Notes: a model not told the origin generated them from the letters alone. DNA of 64,000 nucleotides from Oculatella sp. LEGE 06141 (GCF_015207605.1 NZ_JADEWO010000003.1:208621-272620), one strand, 5' to 3'. Counted from the stretch's first letter, positions 19,737 to 30,260 are shown. Numbers and translations are program-made.

Positions 19737-20581
19737 TGTCTAGCTCCATAAAGGAAGAATAAACTGGTTCAAAATCTTGCCTGAAGATTTCGACAGGAAT
19801 ATCGATTTTTATCTTTGAAAAACGCTTCAGAATTCCCATGTTAAGAATACATGGCAACTCTTACATTTGACAATATAATGTAAAATGATAGTTTTTAATG
19901 ATAGCTATAAACCCGGCTTATGCAAAGTAGCTCTTCCTACTAAGTTGGTTCTGTGAAATGGCATCACTACTGCCGTTTTGTCAACGCCTTTCTAACAGCT
20001 TTGGTCGAAATCTAGCTCTCTTTTGAATTCAATTTACGCACCCAAGTTGCCTTGATTGACCTTCGTTAAGCCTAGCGGATTTAGCAGCAATGAACCAACC
20101 TTCTGTTAGGCGATGAGCATTTCTGAAGGGCACCCCTGAGATTTACACGCCAATCACATCAGGGAAGATAGGGCAAAAGAACCTGGCAGGGATTGACTTG
20201 GATCATACCATTGATAGGCAAAGGTTTTTAATTTAAATGATTCTCAATATTTAGTTATTTTGTTAAATATTGGTTAGGCGAAATTATTGAAATGACACAT
20301 GATTAAATTTCAGTTGAGAGATGCTAATATTTTCTTAATAATAAAACTTGTAATGATGTATCTCTGTCCCTCTAGTAGCTGGTCAATCGCTATCTATGAG
20401 AGGACATAGAGCATTAGACTAAGGCTAGGTTGCTTGCAGCCACGGATGAGGTTGCATGGCTTAATAGGTTGCTCTATCTACCAGTTCGGTCTTTGGGCTG
20501 GATGCTGGAAGTCTGTTCTGAACGAGATAGGCAGTTGAATCGAATACTCGTTTAACTCTGACAACTGAAAGGATAAGCGTG
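19737..20581. other. Divergent intergenic region between ccmK2 and ndhF
   Basis: About 845 bases, A/T-rich around 20220-20360, with no supported gene. It separates the carboxysome operon from the NDH-1 CO2-uptake operon and must contain both promoters. CcmR/NdhR- or CmpR-type operators might be expected, but no motif is clear enough to mark. Confidence 0.5.
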
Positions 20582-22459
20582 ATGACTCAGTTCCTGCTCC
20601 AGACAATCTGGTGGGTGCCTGGGTATGCTCTGTTAGGTGCCATTCTGACCCTGCCATGGTCCACTGGAATCGTGCGTCGAACTGGGCCGCGACCAGCAGC
20701 ATACTTTAATTTGTTTTTAACCGTTTTGTCGTTTATTCACGGCTCGGCGGCGTTTATTTTGATTTGGGGACAAGAGCCGCAGCAGTTGGTGTTTCACTGG
20801 CTGCAAGCGGCTGATTTGGATTTGACGTTAACCCTCGAAATCTCGCCTGTGAGTTTGGGGGCAATGGAGATCGTCACCGCTATTAGTTTGCTGGCACAAC
20901 TCTTTGCCCTGGGTTACATGGAGAAGGATTGGGCGCTGGCTCGTTTCTATAGCATGATGGGTTTCTTTGAGGCGGCATTGCTGGCGATCGCCCTCAGTGA
21001 TTCATTATTGCTGAGCTACGGGTTGCTGGAAATGCTCACCCTCTCGACCTATTTTCTGGTTGGGTTCTGGTATGCTCAGCCGCTAGTAGTAACCGCCGCT
21101 CGCGATGCGTTTCTGACCAAGCGAGTCGGTGATATTTTGCTGTTTATGGGGCTAGTGGCGCTTTCAAGCTATGGTGCGGGGTTGAACTTTTCTGAGCTGG
21201 CAGATTGGTCAGAGACGTACCCGTTATCGCCTTTAACGTCTGCTTTGTTGGGGCTGGCATTGATTGCTGGGCCGACGGGCAAATGTGCTCAGTTTCCGCT
21301 GAATCTGTGGTTGGATGAGGCGATGGAAGGGCCGAATCCAGCGTCGATTATGCGAAACTCGATTGTTGTTTCGGCTGGGGCGTATGTTCTGATCAAACTT
21401 CAGCCTGTATTTACGCTATCTCCTATCTCTTCTGATGCGTTGATCATTATCGGTTCGGTGACAGCAATCGGTACATCGCTGATGGCGATCGCGCAGATTG
21501 ACATTAAACGAGCGATTTCCCACACTACCAGCGCTTATTTGGGGCTGGTGTTTATTGCGGTGGGGCTGGGGCAGGTGGATATTGCCTTGATGTTGCTTTT
21601 TACCCACGCGATCGCCAAAGCGCTGATGTTTATGAGCGTTGGCTCCATCATTTCGACAGTGAGCGATCAAAACATGGGCGAGATGGGTGGCCTGTGGTCG
21701 CGGATGCCCGCGACGACGATGGCGTTTGTTGTTGGTGCTGCCAGTCTGGTGGTAATCCTGCCGCTGGGAACCTTCTGGACGGTGCAGCGTTGGGTGAGTG
21801 GCTTGTGGCAGGTATCGCCCTGGCTGTTCGCGATTCTTTTATTTGTCAACGCAACAACGGCATTTGGGTTCACCCGTGTTTTTCGTCTCGTCTTTTTAGG
21901 AGAGCCACAGCTTAAAACGCGGCGGGCACCGGAAGTAGCTTGGCAGATGGCGTTGCCAATGGTGACTCTGACCGTGATGACGCTGCTTTCACCCGTGGTG
22001 CCGTTGCGGTGGTCTCTCTGGCTCAGCACAACGACACCCCTGGCGAATGGTGACACTCTTCTGATTCGACTGGCGTTGCCGCTGTTGGTGCTGTCAGGCG
22101 GTGTGGGGGTCGTCCTGGGGGCAACCACACAACTGCGACGAGGTGGCTGGGTTCGCCCCACACAGGTTTCGTTTCGGTTTGTGCAAGATTTGCTCGCCTA
22201 CGACTTCTATATTGAGCGCCTGTATGACCTGACGGTAGTTTCAGCCGTGAGCGTGTTGTCTAGAGTGACGGCCTGGTTCGATCGCTTCATTGTGGACGGG
22301 TTTGTGAACCTGGTTGGGTTGGCGGCGGTGATGGGTGGTGAAGGTCTGAAATACAGCTCTTCTGGGCGATCGCAGTCGTATGTCTTGACCATTCTGGTGG
22401 GAATTGGGCTGCTGTTTCTTCTGGCGATGGGGTGGACGATGAACTGGTCGCTGCTCTAA
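20582..22459 (+). CDS. ndhF: NDH-1 subunit NdhF of the CO2-uptake complex (NdhF4- or F3-type)
   Basis: 625 residues, highly hydrophobic, with about 15 membrane helices. The NADH-Plastoquinone oxidoreductase chain 5 core includes MEKDWALARFYSMMGFFEAALL, GPTGKCAQFPLNLWLDEAMEGP and ALMFMSVGSIISTVSDQNMGEMGGL. The ATG at 20582 has AAGGA upstream; a GTG immediately before it is an alternative. The order ndhF-ndhD-cup marks the specialised NDH-1MS complexes that couple plastoquinone reduction to CO2 hydration at the thylakoid. No cupS follows and the Cup protein is short, so the constitutive F4/D4/CupB set is favoured over F3/D3/CupA. Confidence 0.88.
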   Translation: MTQFLLQTIWWVPGYALLGAILTLPWSTGIVRRTGPRPAAYFNLFLTVLSFIHGSAAFILIWGQEPQQLVFHWLQAADLDLTLTLEISPVSLGAMEIVTAISLLAQLFALGYMEKDWALARFYSMMGFFEAALLAIALSDSLLLSYGLLEMLTLSTYFLVGFWYAQPLVVTAARDAFLTKRVGDILLFMGLVALSSYGAGLNFSELADWSETYPLSPLTSALLGLALIAGPTGKCAQFPLNLWLDEAMEGPNPASIMRNSIVVSAGAYVLIKLQPVFTLSPISSDALIIIGSVTAIGTSLMAIAQIDIKRAISHTTSAYLGLVFIAVGLGQVDIALMLLFTHAIAKALMFMSVGSIISTVSDQNMGEMGGLWSRMPATTMAFVVGAASLVVILPLGTFWTVQRWVSGLWQVSPWLFAILLFVNATTAFGFTRVFRLVFLGEPQLKTRRAPEVAWQMALPMVTLTVMTLLSPVVPLRWSLWLSTTTPLANGDTLLIRLALPLLVLSGGVGVVLGATTQLRRGGWVRPTQVSFRFVQDLLAYDFYIERLYDLTVVSAVSVLSRVTAWFDRFIVDGFVNLVGLAAVMGGEGLKYSSSGRSQSYVLTILVGIGLLFLLAMGWTMNWSLL

Positions 22460-22566
22460 ACGAACGAGGTTGCCGTGCCCACAGCGGCGTGAATGCTGCG
22501 CTAAGTTTTTCTCTCAAGTGTTGGTTTTTAGATCTTGACCTGTTGTTTTACGTTAGGTAGACCGCA

Positions 22567-24135
22567 ATGCTCAGTGTTTTAATCTGGGTGCCCCTAGTCG
22601 GAGCCATACTTATTAGCCTTCTGCCAGATAAGCCGGCAACTAGCCTTGCTCGTCCGGTGGCGTTGACGGTAGCACTGGGTTTACTGGTCTGGACTACTGT
22701 TTTAGGTGTCCAGTTTGACCCAGGCCAGCCAGGGATGCAGTTCACAGAGTACTTAGTTTGGATTGAAACTATTGGCCTCAATTATCACCTGGGTGTGGAT
22801 GGGCTATCGCTGCCGCTCCTCTGTTTGAACGCGTTGCTAACGGTGATTGCGATCTGGAGCAGCGATCGCACTATTTTGCGGCCACGATTTTATTACGCCC
22901 TAATTCTATTGCTAAATGTTGGTGTTAGCGGCGCGTTTTTAGCACAAGATCTGCTGTTGTTTTTCTTGTTCTATGAACTGGAATTGATTCCGCTCTACTT
23001 CTTAATCATCATTTGGGGTGGGCCACAGCGCGGCTACGCGGCAACCAAGTTTTTGATTTACACCGCGATTTCAGGCGCTCTCATTTTAGCGTCGTTTTTA
23101 GGAGTGGTCTGGCTGAGCGGCGTGTCTAGCTTTGACTATGAACCGTTGCGATCGCAAACCCTGCCATTAGGAGCGCAGACCATCTTATTGATTGGTTTGT
23201 TGCTAGGCTTTGGTATCAAGATTCCCTTCTTTCCGCTCCACACCTGGCTACCAGATGCCCACGTTGAAGCCTCGACACCTGTTTCGGTTTTGCTGGCGGG
23301 TGTGTTGCTGAAGGTTGGCACCTATGGGCTGTTGCGGTTTGGCGTTGGGCTATTTTTGGACGCGTGGGTCTACTTGGCTCCGTGGTTAGCGGGTTGGGCG
23401 GCTGTCAGTGCGCTGTATGGAGCCTCATGCGCGATCGCTCAGCAGGATATGAAAAAGGTTGTTGCCTATTCGTCGATCGCGCACATGGCGTTTATTTTGC
23501 TGGGGGCTTCTGCCACCACTCGCCTCAGCTTGCTCGCCACTGTTTGCCAGATGGTTAGCCACGGCTTAATTTCGGCTCTGTTGTTTTTGTTGGTTGGGGT
23601 GGTCGCCAAAAAGACGGGCAGCCGGGATGTAAATTACTTGCGGGGGTTGCTCAATCCAGAAAAGGGTTTGCCGCTGATAGGTAGTTTAATGATCCTTGGG
23701 GTGATGGCAGGTGCTGGCATTCCCGGTATGGTAGGGTTTGTGGCAGAATTTTTAATCTTCCGGGGCAGCTTCCCCATTTTTCCGGTTCAGACGTTGCTTT
23801 GCATGGTGGGCACTGGCCTAACGGCTGTTTATTTTCTACTCATGATTAACCGCGTCTTTTTTGGACGATTGCCCGTTGAGCTAGCCAACTTGCCCCGCGT
23901 GCAGTGGGGCGATCGCTTACCATCGGTCGCTCTTGCTCTGCTAATCATCGCTCTGGGAATTCAGCCCAACTGGTTAATTCGGTGGAGCGAACCCCAAATC
24001 GCCACTCTTGTTACCGATTATGGGCAGGGCAAAGCCTTGCGAGAGAGCTTGCCGATCGCTGCTGTACTCAACGCTCCCAACGTGCCAGTTGCTGTTCCCC
24101 CTTCGGTTCTTCCTGTTGCTCCTATCGAAAATTAG
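22567..24135 (+). CDS. ndhD: NDH-1 subunit NdhD of the CO2-uptake complex (NdhD4- or D3-type)
   Basis: 522 residues of the proton-conducting NdhD/NuoM antiporter-like family, with about 14 membrane helices. Conserved segments include HLGVDGLSLPLL, FFLFYELELIPLYFLI, PFFPLHTWLPDAHVEASTPVSVLLAGVLLKVGTYGLLRF and YSSIAHMAF. It starts 107 nt after ndhF and ends 6 nt before cup, in one operon. The D4 assignment is by association; F3/D3 cannot be excluded without a tree. Confidence 0.88.
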   Translation: MLSVLIWVPLVGAILISLLPDKPATSLARPVALTVALGLLVWTTVLGVQFDPGQPGMQFTEYLVWIETIGLNYHLGVDGLSLPLLCLNALLTVIAIWSSDRTILRPRFYYALILLLNVGVSGAFLAQDLLLFFLFYELELIPLYFLIIIWGGPQRGYAATKFLIYTAISGALILASFLGVVWLSGVSSFDYEPLRSQTLPLGAQTILLIGLLLGFGIKIPFFPLHTWLPDAHVEASTPVSVLLAGVLLKVGTYGLLRFGVGLFLDAWVYLAPWLAGWAAVSALYGASCAIAQQDMKKVVAYSSIAHMAFILLGASATTRLSLLATVCQMVSHGLISALLFLLVGVVAKKTGSRDVNYLRGLLNPEKGLPLIGSLMILGVMAGAGIPGMVGFVAEFLIFRGSFPIFPVQTLLCMVGTGLTAVYFLLMINRVFFGRLPVELANLPRVQWGDRLPSVALALLIIALGIQPNWLIRWSEPQIATLVTDYGQGKALRESLPIAAVLNAPNVPVAVPPSVLPVAPIEN

Positions 24136-24141
24136 GTTGTC

Positions 24142-25278
24142 ATGGTTAGTACGCGTAAGCTTGGCTCTTCTAAGCATCCTTTAGCTGAATACGTTTATCG
24201 CTTAGAATCGGGAAACGCTCTTTTGCCTGATTCACCCGAAAACGTGGTTGAGGTGGTGGGCATTCTCAAAAGTTACGGCGTTGTCCTGGATGCGTATTCA
24301 CGCAACCTGATCTATACGTCTGAGCATCAATTTTTGGTGCTGTTTCCCTTTTTCAAATACTTCAATGGGGATGTGTCGTGGGCTCGGCTCGTCCGTCACT
24401 GGATGCATGATCGCATCAACTTTGAGTATGCCGAATACTGCATGAGAACCATGCTGTGGCACGGGGGCGGCGGCCTGGATGGTTATCTGGATTCACCTGA
24501 ATTTACGGCCTTAGCCAGAACGGTGATTCAAGCAAAAATTAAGGGTAATGTGTTGTTGCAGAGTCTCGATCGCCTCTTTCCTGATTTTTTGCTGGAACAA
24601 GTGCGGCAGTATACCTACTACAGCGGTTTGGGTCAGTTCTGGCGGGTGATGAGCGACATGTTTTTGAGCCTGTCCGATCGCTACGACCAGGGCGAGATTC
24701 AGTCTATTCCGGCTGTGGTGCAACACATCCTCAATGGTTTGGTGGAGGCTGCTAACCAGCCCATTACCTACCATGTCAAGGTTGATAACCAAACCTATCC
24801 TATTATTCCTGAGTCGGCTGGCTTAACGTTTTTGAGCGATACGGCGGTGCCTTACGTTGAAGCCGTTTTCTTTCGAGGAACCCCATTCCCCGGTACCGTG
24901 TCGTATAACGCTCAAGCGAACCAGATTCCCTTTGACCAGAGCGACTTTACCTATGGGGCGTTATACGCTGATCCGCTACCGATAGGCGGGTCGGGTATTC
25001 CACCCACCCAACTCATGCAAGATATGTCGCATTATTTGCCAGAGTATCTGCATGAGGTGTATCGCCGTGGATTGCGCGAAGAGGACGACCTGCGGGTGAA
25101 GATTTGCCAGAGTTTTCAAAAGTCGATGTTTTGCGTAACCACGGCTGCCATCTTGGGATTGATGCCCCACCCGGCAGACACTACAAACCCGGAAGAACAA
25201 CGAGCCAACCGTACTTATCTAGAAAAGTGGATGGATCGATTAGTTCCGTCTCAACTCACGGTCATCCAGGACAGCTAA
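24142..25278 (+). CDS. cupB: CO2 hydration protein CupB/ChpX-type (or CupA)
   Basis: 378 residues of the Cup/Chp family, the carbonic-anhydrase-like subunit that converts CO2 to bicarbonate on NDH-1MS. Visible family segments are HPLAEYVYRLESG near the start, FFKYFNGDVSWARLVRHWMHDRINFEYAEYC and MLWHGGGGLD. The length matches CupB (about 380) better than CupA (about 440), and no cupS gene follows. It starts 6 nt after ndhD. The product feeds bicarbonate to the carboxysome encoded just upstream. The A/B choice is an inference. Confidence 0.8.
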   Translation: MVSTRKLGSSKHPLAEYVYRLESGNALLPDSPENVVEVVGILKSYGVVLDAYSRNLIYTSEHQFLVLFPFFKYFNGDVSWARLVRHWMHDRINFEYAEYCMRTMLWHGGGGLDGYLDSPEFTALARTVIQAKIKGNVLLQSLDRLFPDFLLEQVRQYTYYSGLGQFWRVMSDMFLSLSDRYDQGEIQSIPAVVQHILNGLVEAANQPITYHVKVDNQTYPIIPESAGLTFLSDTAVPYVEAVFFRGTPFPGTVSYNAQANQIPFDQSDFTYGALYADPLPIGGSGIPPTQLMQDMSHYLPEYLHEVYRRGLREEDDLRVKICQSFQKSMFCVTTAAILGLMPHPADTTNPEEQRANRTYLEKWMDRLVPSQLTVIQDS

Positions 25279-25284
25279 AAAAAG

Positions 25285-26073
25285 CTAGTTCAACTCGTTT
25301 TGGTTTGTAACCCGTCTGTGCCGGGTCTGGTTCACCAGGAGCAAGATCGTTAAGCCGATCGCCCCTAGAACGGCTGTAATCCAGATCGGCGGTACGGTGG
25401 CCTGCCGAACGGCGATCGCCACGTAAGCCCAGACAAACACCAGCGTAAAAGCGATATCAGCCCGTTGCAGGATCACAATCGCGGCCACGATCACTCCGAC
25501 CACTAACATAATGATCGTCCAAACGTCGGGACTCATGCCGCCGTTCCAACCAGAATCGTAAAGAGCGGAGGCAACGTTAACAATTGTGGCAACGGCAATC
25601 CAGCCTAAATAGATGCTAAAGGGAATGTGCGCCAACCACCTTTCTTGTCGCGATCGCCCCAGTCCTGTTCTGAGGTGCAGGTAAGCGCCAATTAGTGACC
25701 CTAAGATGACCAGCATGGCTAACACCGAGAGCCAAAATTGTTGCCGAGTGAAGAGGGAAACCCAGGCAATTTGAGCGAGACAAGCCAAAATCAGCCAATA
25801 GCCGACCCGATGCAATGTGGCGTTGTGGCGCTGTGCTGGAAGCAGTTGGTAAATGCCGTAGGCAATTAGCCCTAAATAAATCAGTCCCCAGATGGCAAAG
25901 GCATAGTTAGCTGGCGTAATTTGCACACCACCAAGAACTGTGTTGGCAATCTCGCCAATGGACGGTGGATTAATGTTGGATAAAGCATTGACCGTTAAAG
26001 TCGCCAGGATGGCAATCAACGTTGCCGCTGGCCGAATGACATCTATCCCGGATGGAGAAGTGGAAGGTTTCAT
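25285..26073 (-). CDS. TspO/MBR-like (tryptophan-rich sensory) membrane protein
   Basis: 262 residues, seven or eight predicted membrane helices. Sequence such as ITPANYAFAIWGLIYLGLIAYGIYQ and the Trp-rich helices (WISxx, GWNGGMSPDVW) match cyanobacterial proteins annotated as tryptophan-rich sensory protein. It is longer than classical TspO (about 160 residues, five helices), so ligand and role are uncertain. It converges with the cup gene (6 nt between the stop codons). Confidence 0.7.
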   Translation of the reverse strand: MKPSTSPSGIDVIRPAATLIAILATLTVNALSNINPPSIGEIANTVLGGVQITPANYAFAIWGLIYLGLIAYGIYQLLPAQRHNATLHRVGYWLILACLAQIAWVSLFTRQQFWLSVLAMLVILGSLIGAYLHLRTGLGRSRQERWLAHIPFSIYLGWIAVATIVNVASALYDSGWNGGMSPDVWTIIMLVVGVIVAAIVILQRADIAFTLVFVWAYVAIAVRQATVPPIWITAVLGAIGLTILLLVNQTRHRRVTNQNELN

Positions 26074-26249
26074 AGGGCTCTGATGAGATGCATATCTCCA
26101 TCATGCTTCTCATTCAGGCAAACATCATTGCCAGAAAGTTGGATAGGCGATCGCATTTGCTTAGCGCCTCCCTTTGCCAACTCGCCTTTAAACGCTATTT
26201 CCGCCAGGTTGGGCGATCCACAGGAGTTCTCCCAATCTGGCGGTTCGGC

Positions 26250-27839
26250 TTACAGCGGTCGATAGACCCGATAGTTAATTTCGGGGAAGATATTGTCGAT
26301 CGCCTCTACTTTCTCTAACCAACCGGAATCGACCTTGTCTTGCAGCAGGTCTTCCCAGAGTTTGTTGAAACGCATCAGGTGCGATCGCGTCCGGCGAACC
26401 GCATAGGGCACCATAGTGCCCGTCCGCATAATAAATGCCCAATCAGACGACTGAGCCAGCAACAGTTCTCTCGCCGCTTGATTCAAAGCCCGCCACTCCA
26501 ACTCATCTGCTGGTTCACGACTGGCCAGAGAAATCATCCGTTCTGCTGCTTTGTGCAGATGCGGGTAAATCCAGGCGTTGGTTTCGTTGAGCCAATATTC
26601 GTGGAAGCCCCGGAAGCCCCAGCTAGACTGAGAAGGCCGACAGACCTGCTGGGTCGGATGCATTTGCAGATAATCTGCCAGATGCGTCATGTCGTAGGTG
26701 TGCTGGTCAAACCAGGTTTTGCGGAACAGGTAGTCGATAAACCAGGGGCCTTCGTACCACCAGTGCCCAAACAACTCGGCATCATAGGGCGAAACGATCA
26801 CCGGGGGACGCTGCATAATGCCGTGCAAATGTTCGACTTGCCGTTCCCGGTTGAACATAAAATTGCTGGCGTGCTCTGCCGCTTTTTCGCGGGCCCAGTA
26901 GGGGTCGTACCAGGTTTTGTCGCTCAGGCCAATGCCCTTCGCCGTAATCTTGTGGTACTTGATGCCCGTGTTTTTGCGCTGTCCGTTGGGCATGATGTAA
27001 GGCTTGATGTATTCGTATTCAGCATCCCAGCCCAAATCTCGATAGAATTCTCGATACTCGGATGCACCGGGATAGCCCACTTCAGACGACCAAACCTGCT
27101 GCGACGACTCGTGATCTCGTCCGAAGGCGGCGACCCCTGCTTCTGTAAAAATAGGCGCATACGTTCCAAAGCGAGGACGCGGGCGAGCGTAGAGAATACC
27201 ATGCCCATCGGTTAAGAAATAGCGCAACCCGGCATCGGCCAGCATACGCTCCAGTCCCTCAAAGTAGGCACATTCGGGTAACCAGATGCCTTTCGGTGGA
27301 CGGCCAAAACTTTCTTCGTAATGTTCGCAGGCTACCTTAATTTGTGCCCACACGGCCTGCGGGTACATTTTCATTAAGGGCAGATAGCCATGAGTAGCGC
27401 CGCAGGTGATAATTTCGAGATTATTACTGTCCAGAAATTGTTTGAATGCGGTGATTAAATCGCCGTTATATCGCTCCCATAAATTGCGTACATTGTTAAA
27501 CTCATTGGCATAGTATTCTGCTAGGTAACGAAGATGTCCATTATGGACATTGCGCTCAGCCTCCATCTCTGCCAATTCTTCTAATGTGGCAAGGTGAGCA
27601 TCGTAGCGTTCTTGCAGCAATGGGTCTCGCAGCATTGACACCAACGGCGGTGTCATGCTCATGGTTATTTTGAAGTCAACCCCGTCCCGTTTTAATCCCT
27701 CAAAGACCTGGAGCAGTGGGATATATGTTTCGGTTATTGCCTCAAACAACCACTCTTCTTCTAAAACATAGTCGCTTTCTGGATGTCGAACAAAGGGCAG
27801 GTGGGCATGGAGAACGAGGGCAAGATATCCAATACTCAT
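26250..27839 (-). CDS. GH57 1,4-alpha-glucan branching enzyme-like protein
   Basis: 529 residues. The GH57 catalytic barrel begins LALVLHAHLPFVRHPE; Glu189 in GIWLPECAYFEG is the predicted nucleophile and Asp353 in SPYDAELFGHWWYEGP the predicted acid/base, spaced as in characterised GH57 branching enzymes. The DUF1957-like C-terminal helices follow (QSSWGFRGFHEYWLNETNAW). It would add alpha-1,6 branches to glycogen in the cytosol. It stands alone on the minus strand, with its start 125 nt from the divergent gene at 27965. Confidence 0.9.
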   Translation of the reverse strand: MSIGYLALVLHAHLPFVRHPESDYVLEEEWLFEAITETYIPLLQVFEGLKRDGVDFKITMSMTPPLVSMLRDPLLQERYDAHLATLEELAEMEAERNVHNGHLRYLAEYYANEFNNVRNLWERYNGDLITAFKQFLDSNNLEIITCGATHGYLPLMKMYPQAVWAQIKVACEHYEESFGRPPKGIWLPECAYFEGLERMLADAGLRYFLTDGHGILYARPRPRFGTYAPIFTEAGVAAFGRDHESSQQVWSSEVGYPGASEYREFYRDLGWDAEYEYIKPYIMPNGQRKNTGIKYHKITAKGIGLSDKTWYDPYWAREKAAEHASNFMFNRERQVEHLHGIMQRPPVIVSPYDAELFGHWWYEGPWFIDYLFRKTWFDQHTYDMTHLADYLQMHPTQQVCRPSQSSWGFRGFHEYWLNETNAWIYPHLHKAAERMISLASREPADELEWRALNQAARELLLAQSSDWAFIMRTGTMVPYAVRRTRSHLMRFNKLWEDLLQDKVDSGWLEKVEAIDNIFPEINYRVYRPL

Positions 27840-27964
27840 AGGCTGGAGAATAAGGCTAAAGACTACAGGCTAAAACCAAGCCATCATCGGGCGGGATCGG
27901 GTCAAGCCGTTGCCAAGATTGTAAAGCAAAAGTTAATCGAAACGATTGAAGATATAAACCAGTT

Positions 27965-30175
27965 ATGACTCAGCCGAATCTTCTGGAACTGGCAAGGCAA
28001 GGTGATCCCCAAGCGATCGCCACACTGATGAATCGTTCGCTCCAGCCAAGGGGCATGGTGGCTACGGTTGCACGGCAAGGCGATCGGCTCCAGGTGGCGC
28101 TTGCAGCCGATCAGGTGCCCAATCGTCAAGTTCTCACAACATTTGTTCGAAACGGCATTAATAACCTGCGACCTCAATTTGTTCGGACGGTAGACATTGT
28201 GGCTCATCAAACAGGAGCAACTGAGCCAAGCTGGATGGAGGCATTAGAAATTGCGCCGTTTACAGACGGGGTGGGCAGCAGCGATGTTGCAGTGTCTCCA
28301 CCCACCGCCCCCTTAGAAGCTGAGCCAACTCCCGAAACGATCATTCAGGACAATACTTATCCAGACTACCAGGCTTCGGATCGCACCATTGATGAGGATG
28401 AAATCAATTCGCTTGAGACCCTGATCGAGCAACCGCCAGAGCCGTCTTTATCTTCTCCGTCGTTACCCTCTGAGCCATCGGCTGAGGCGATCGCCCCTGC
28501 TTCAGAATGGGATGACTTCGATTTAGAAGCACCGATACCGTCTGGAGAACGGCCTGCCGAGCCGTTGCCCAATCTAACAGATGAACTATCCGCACCATAC
28601 TCCGCTGAGAGTGTTGTTGAGGGCGATCGCGATGACTGGAATGCTTCGTCTGAACCGCCCGTTACTGAACCGCCCGTTACTGAACCCCCTGACATCGAGC
28701 AGACCTTAGAGCCTGACCCGCTTGAAGCTGAACTGACTACGCCAACGGATGCAGCCTGGTCGCCCGACGATACATCTGCGGTAGGGGTGCCTCCCGAATC
28801 TGAATCGGTGCATTCGTTAACCGCTGAGTCGCCTGTTGAGGAGCCTGCCGGGGCGATTGATTTGGAACAGCCAACGCTGTTAGACGATTACAGAACATTT
28901 TCGGCCATCGAGCCAAACCCAGCGGCAGGCTCACCGGAAGCTGAAGTCGTGCCGCCCCCGGTTGAGGCCTGGTCTGATTCAGGCGGGGACGCAGCAGATG
29001 TGCCTGTTGGTCATGCGGCTCGCGAGTTTGTGGTTGACGAACCGAATGAGCTAGACTCCGACCCCGTTTCTGTCGAGTTTTTTGACCTGGATGATTCCTC
29101 AAACCACTACCGGGATGACTCTGATTACTCGCTGTCTGCTGAGTATGAAAATGAACCTCTTTCCGGTAATCATCTCGAGGGTGGGGTTATTTCAACTGCA
29201 TCAGCCCCGGATGGTTTGAATAATGACGTTGAACGGACAGACTCTCTCGATCCCACTGTTGAGGAGCCAGTTGTCGAGCCAGTCTCGACTCGATCGGAGC
29301 GCAAGCGGTTTCCCTTTGGGTTGTTGCTAGCCTTGCTGGTGCTGGGGGGCTGGATTGCTGTGTTGATTGGTTCGGCTCTGTGGATGGAGTTAATCAACCC
29401 TCGGCCAATCGAACCGATCCCTGAGGACTCACCAGAAGCGATCGCTCCGCCCGTTGAACAATCCCCTGTCCCCGTTGCAGCGGCGAATGCCCCAGACACC
29501 TCTACACCCAACGTTCCGCCATCGGAAGCTCTGGATGTCGCTGCTGAGAGAGCCACCAACGCCACAACGCTGGCTCAGGCGGCTCAGTCGGTGGACGACT
29601 GGACGTTAGTGGCGAGCCAGTGGCAGCAAGCGATCGCACTATTAGAGACGGTGCCGGAAGCGAGTCCAGAGTATGGCACCGCGCAACAACGCCTGACAGC
29701 CTATCGCGGAAATTTGTCTACAGCAGAGCAACGAGTTAACCAGGCACCCACCGTGGCAACGGCGGCTCCAACCACAACCATCACCGTATCATCGGATATT
29801 TCCTGTCGCGGTGCGGCAGCAACGGCGGAGTCTCAACCCGTTGAATTAACGAATGTGCAGTTTAGCCAGGGTAGCGAAGGCTCAGAGGAAGCTTACATCA
29901 TTGGTTGCGTTACGAACCATACAAATCAGACGATTGAGGCGCTGAATGTGTCTTACAACGGTGCCTCGGCTGAAAACCCAGAATTGTTGACCGAGCGAAT
30001 CGATCGCATCAACTTCTCGACACTCAACCCCAGGCAAACAGTTCCCTTTCGCAGCAACTTTACCATTCCGGCTGAGGCCACCTCCGTGACGCTGGATGCG
30101 CTCTACTGGACACCCCCCAACGCCTCCCAACCAGAGGAAATTCAGGCTTCGGTGGTCTTAAATCGGGACTCTTAG
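27965..30175 (+). CDS. Large acidic single-pass membrane protein with the cyanobacterial ELARQGDP N-terminal domain
   Basis: 736 residues, function unknown. Residues 4-92 form a compact domain (LLELARQGDPQAIATLMNRS to EPSWMEALE) shared with the next protein. Then comes about 340 residues of low-complexity acidic Pro/Glu/Ser/Asp sequence, a basic stop-transfer edge and a membrane helix near 446-475 (GLLLALLVLGGWIAVLIGSAL). The C-terminal part holds a helical Gln-rich segment and a beta-rich end (FxLYD-like: IIGCVTNHTNQTIEALNVSY). The topology suggests a cytosolic N-terminus. It precedes the PrsW gene by 85 nt and is probably co-transcribed. Confidence 0.85.
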   Translation: MTQPNLLELARQGDPQAIATLMNRSLQPRGMVATVARQGDRLQVALAADQVPNRQVLTTFVRNGINNLRPQFVRTVDIVAHQTGATEPSWMEALEIAPFTDGVGSSDVAVSPPTAPLEAEPTPETIIQDNTYPDYQASDRTIDEDEINSLETLIEQPPEPSLSSPSLPSEPSAEAIAPASEWDDFDLEAPIPSGERPAEPLPNLTDELSAPYSAESVVEGDRDDWNASSEPPVTEPPVTEPPDIEQTLEPDPLEAELTTPTDAAWSPDDTSAVGVPPESESVHSLTAESPVEEPAGAIDLEQPTLLDDYRTFSAIEPNPAAGSPEAEVVPPPVEAWSDSGGDAADVPVGHAAREFVVDEPNELDSDPVSVEFFDLDDSSNHYRDDSDYSLSAEYENEPLSGNHLEGGVISTASAPDGLNNDVERTDSLDPTVEEPVVEPVSTRSERKRFPFGLLLALLVLGGWIAVLIGSALWMELINPRPIEPIPEDSPEAIAPPVEQSPVPVAAANAPDTSTPNVPPSEALDVAAERATNATTLAQAAQSVDDWTLVASQWQQAIALLETVPEASPEYGTAQQRLTAYRGNLSTAEQRVNQAPTVATAAPTTTITVSSDISCRGAAATAESQPVELTNVQFSQGSEGSEEAYIIGCVTNHTNQTIEALNVSYNGASAENPELLTERIDRINFSTLNPRQTVPFRSNFTIPAEATSVTLDALYWTPPNASQPEEIQASVVLNRDS

Positions 30176-30260
30176 TACCGCATAGCCCTACGCATTCGTA
30201 GATTATTCTAAGTAGACTGCAACCGAATGAACGTGCAACGCCAGGGTCATCCATCCGCAT

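Noticed and set aside
26340..27215. 291-codon plus-strand open frame antisense to the GH57 gene
   Set aside because: It mirrors a well supported enzyme gene and has no ribosome site or recognisable domain.
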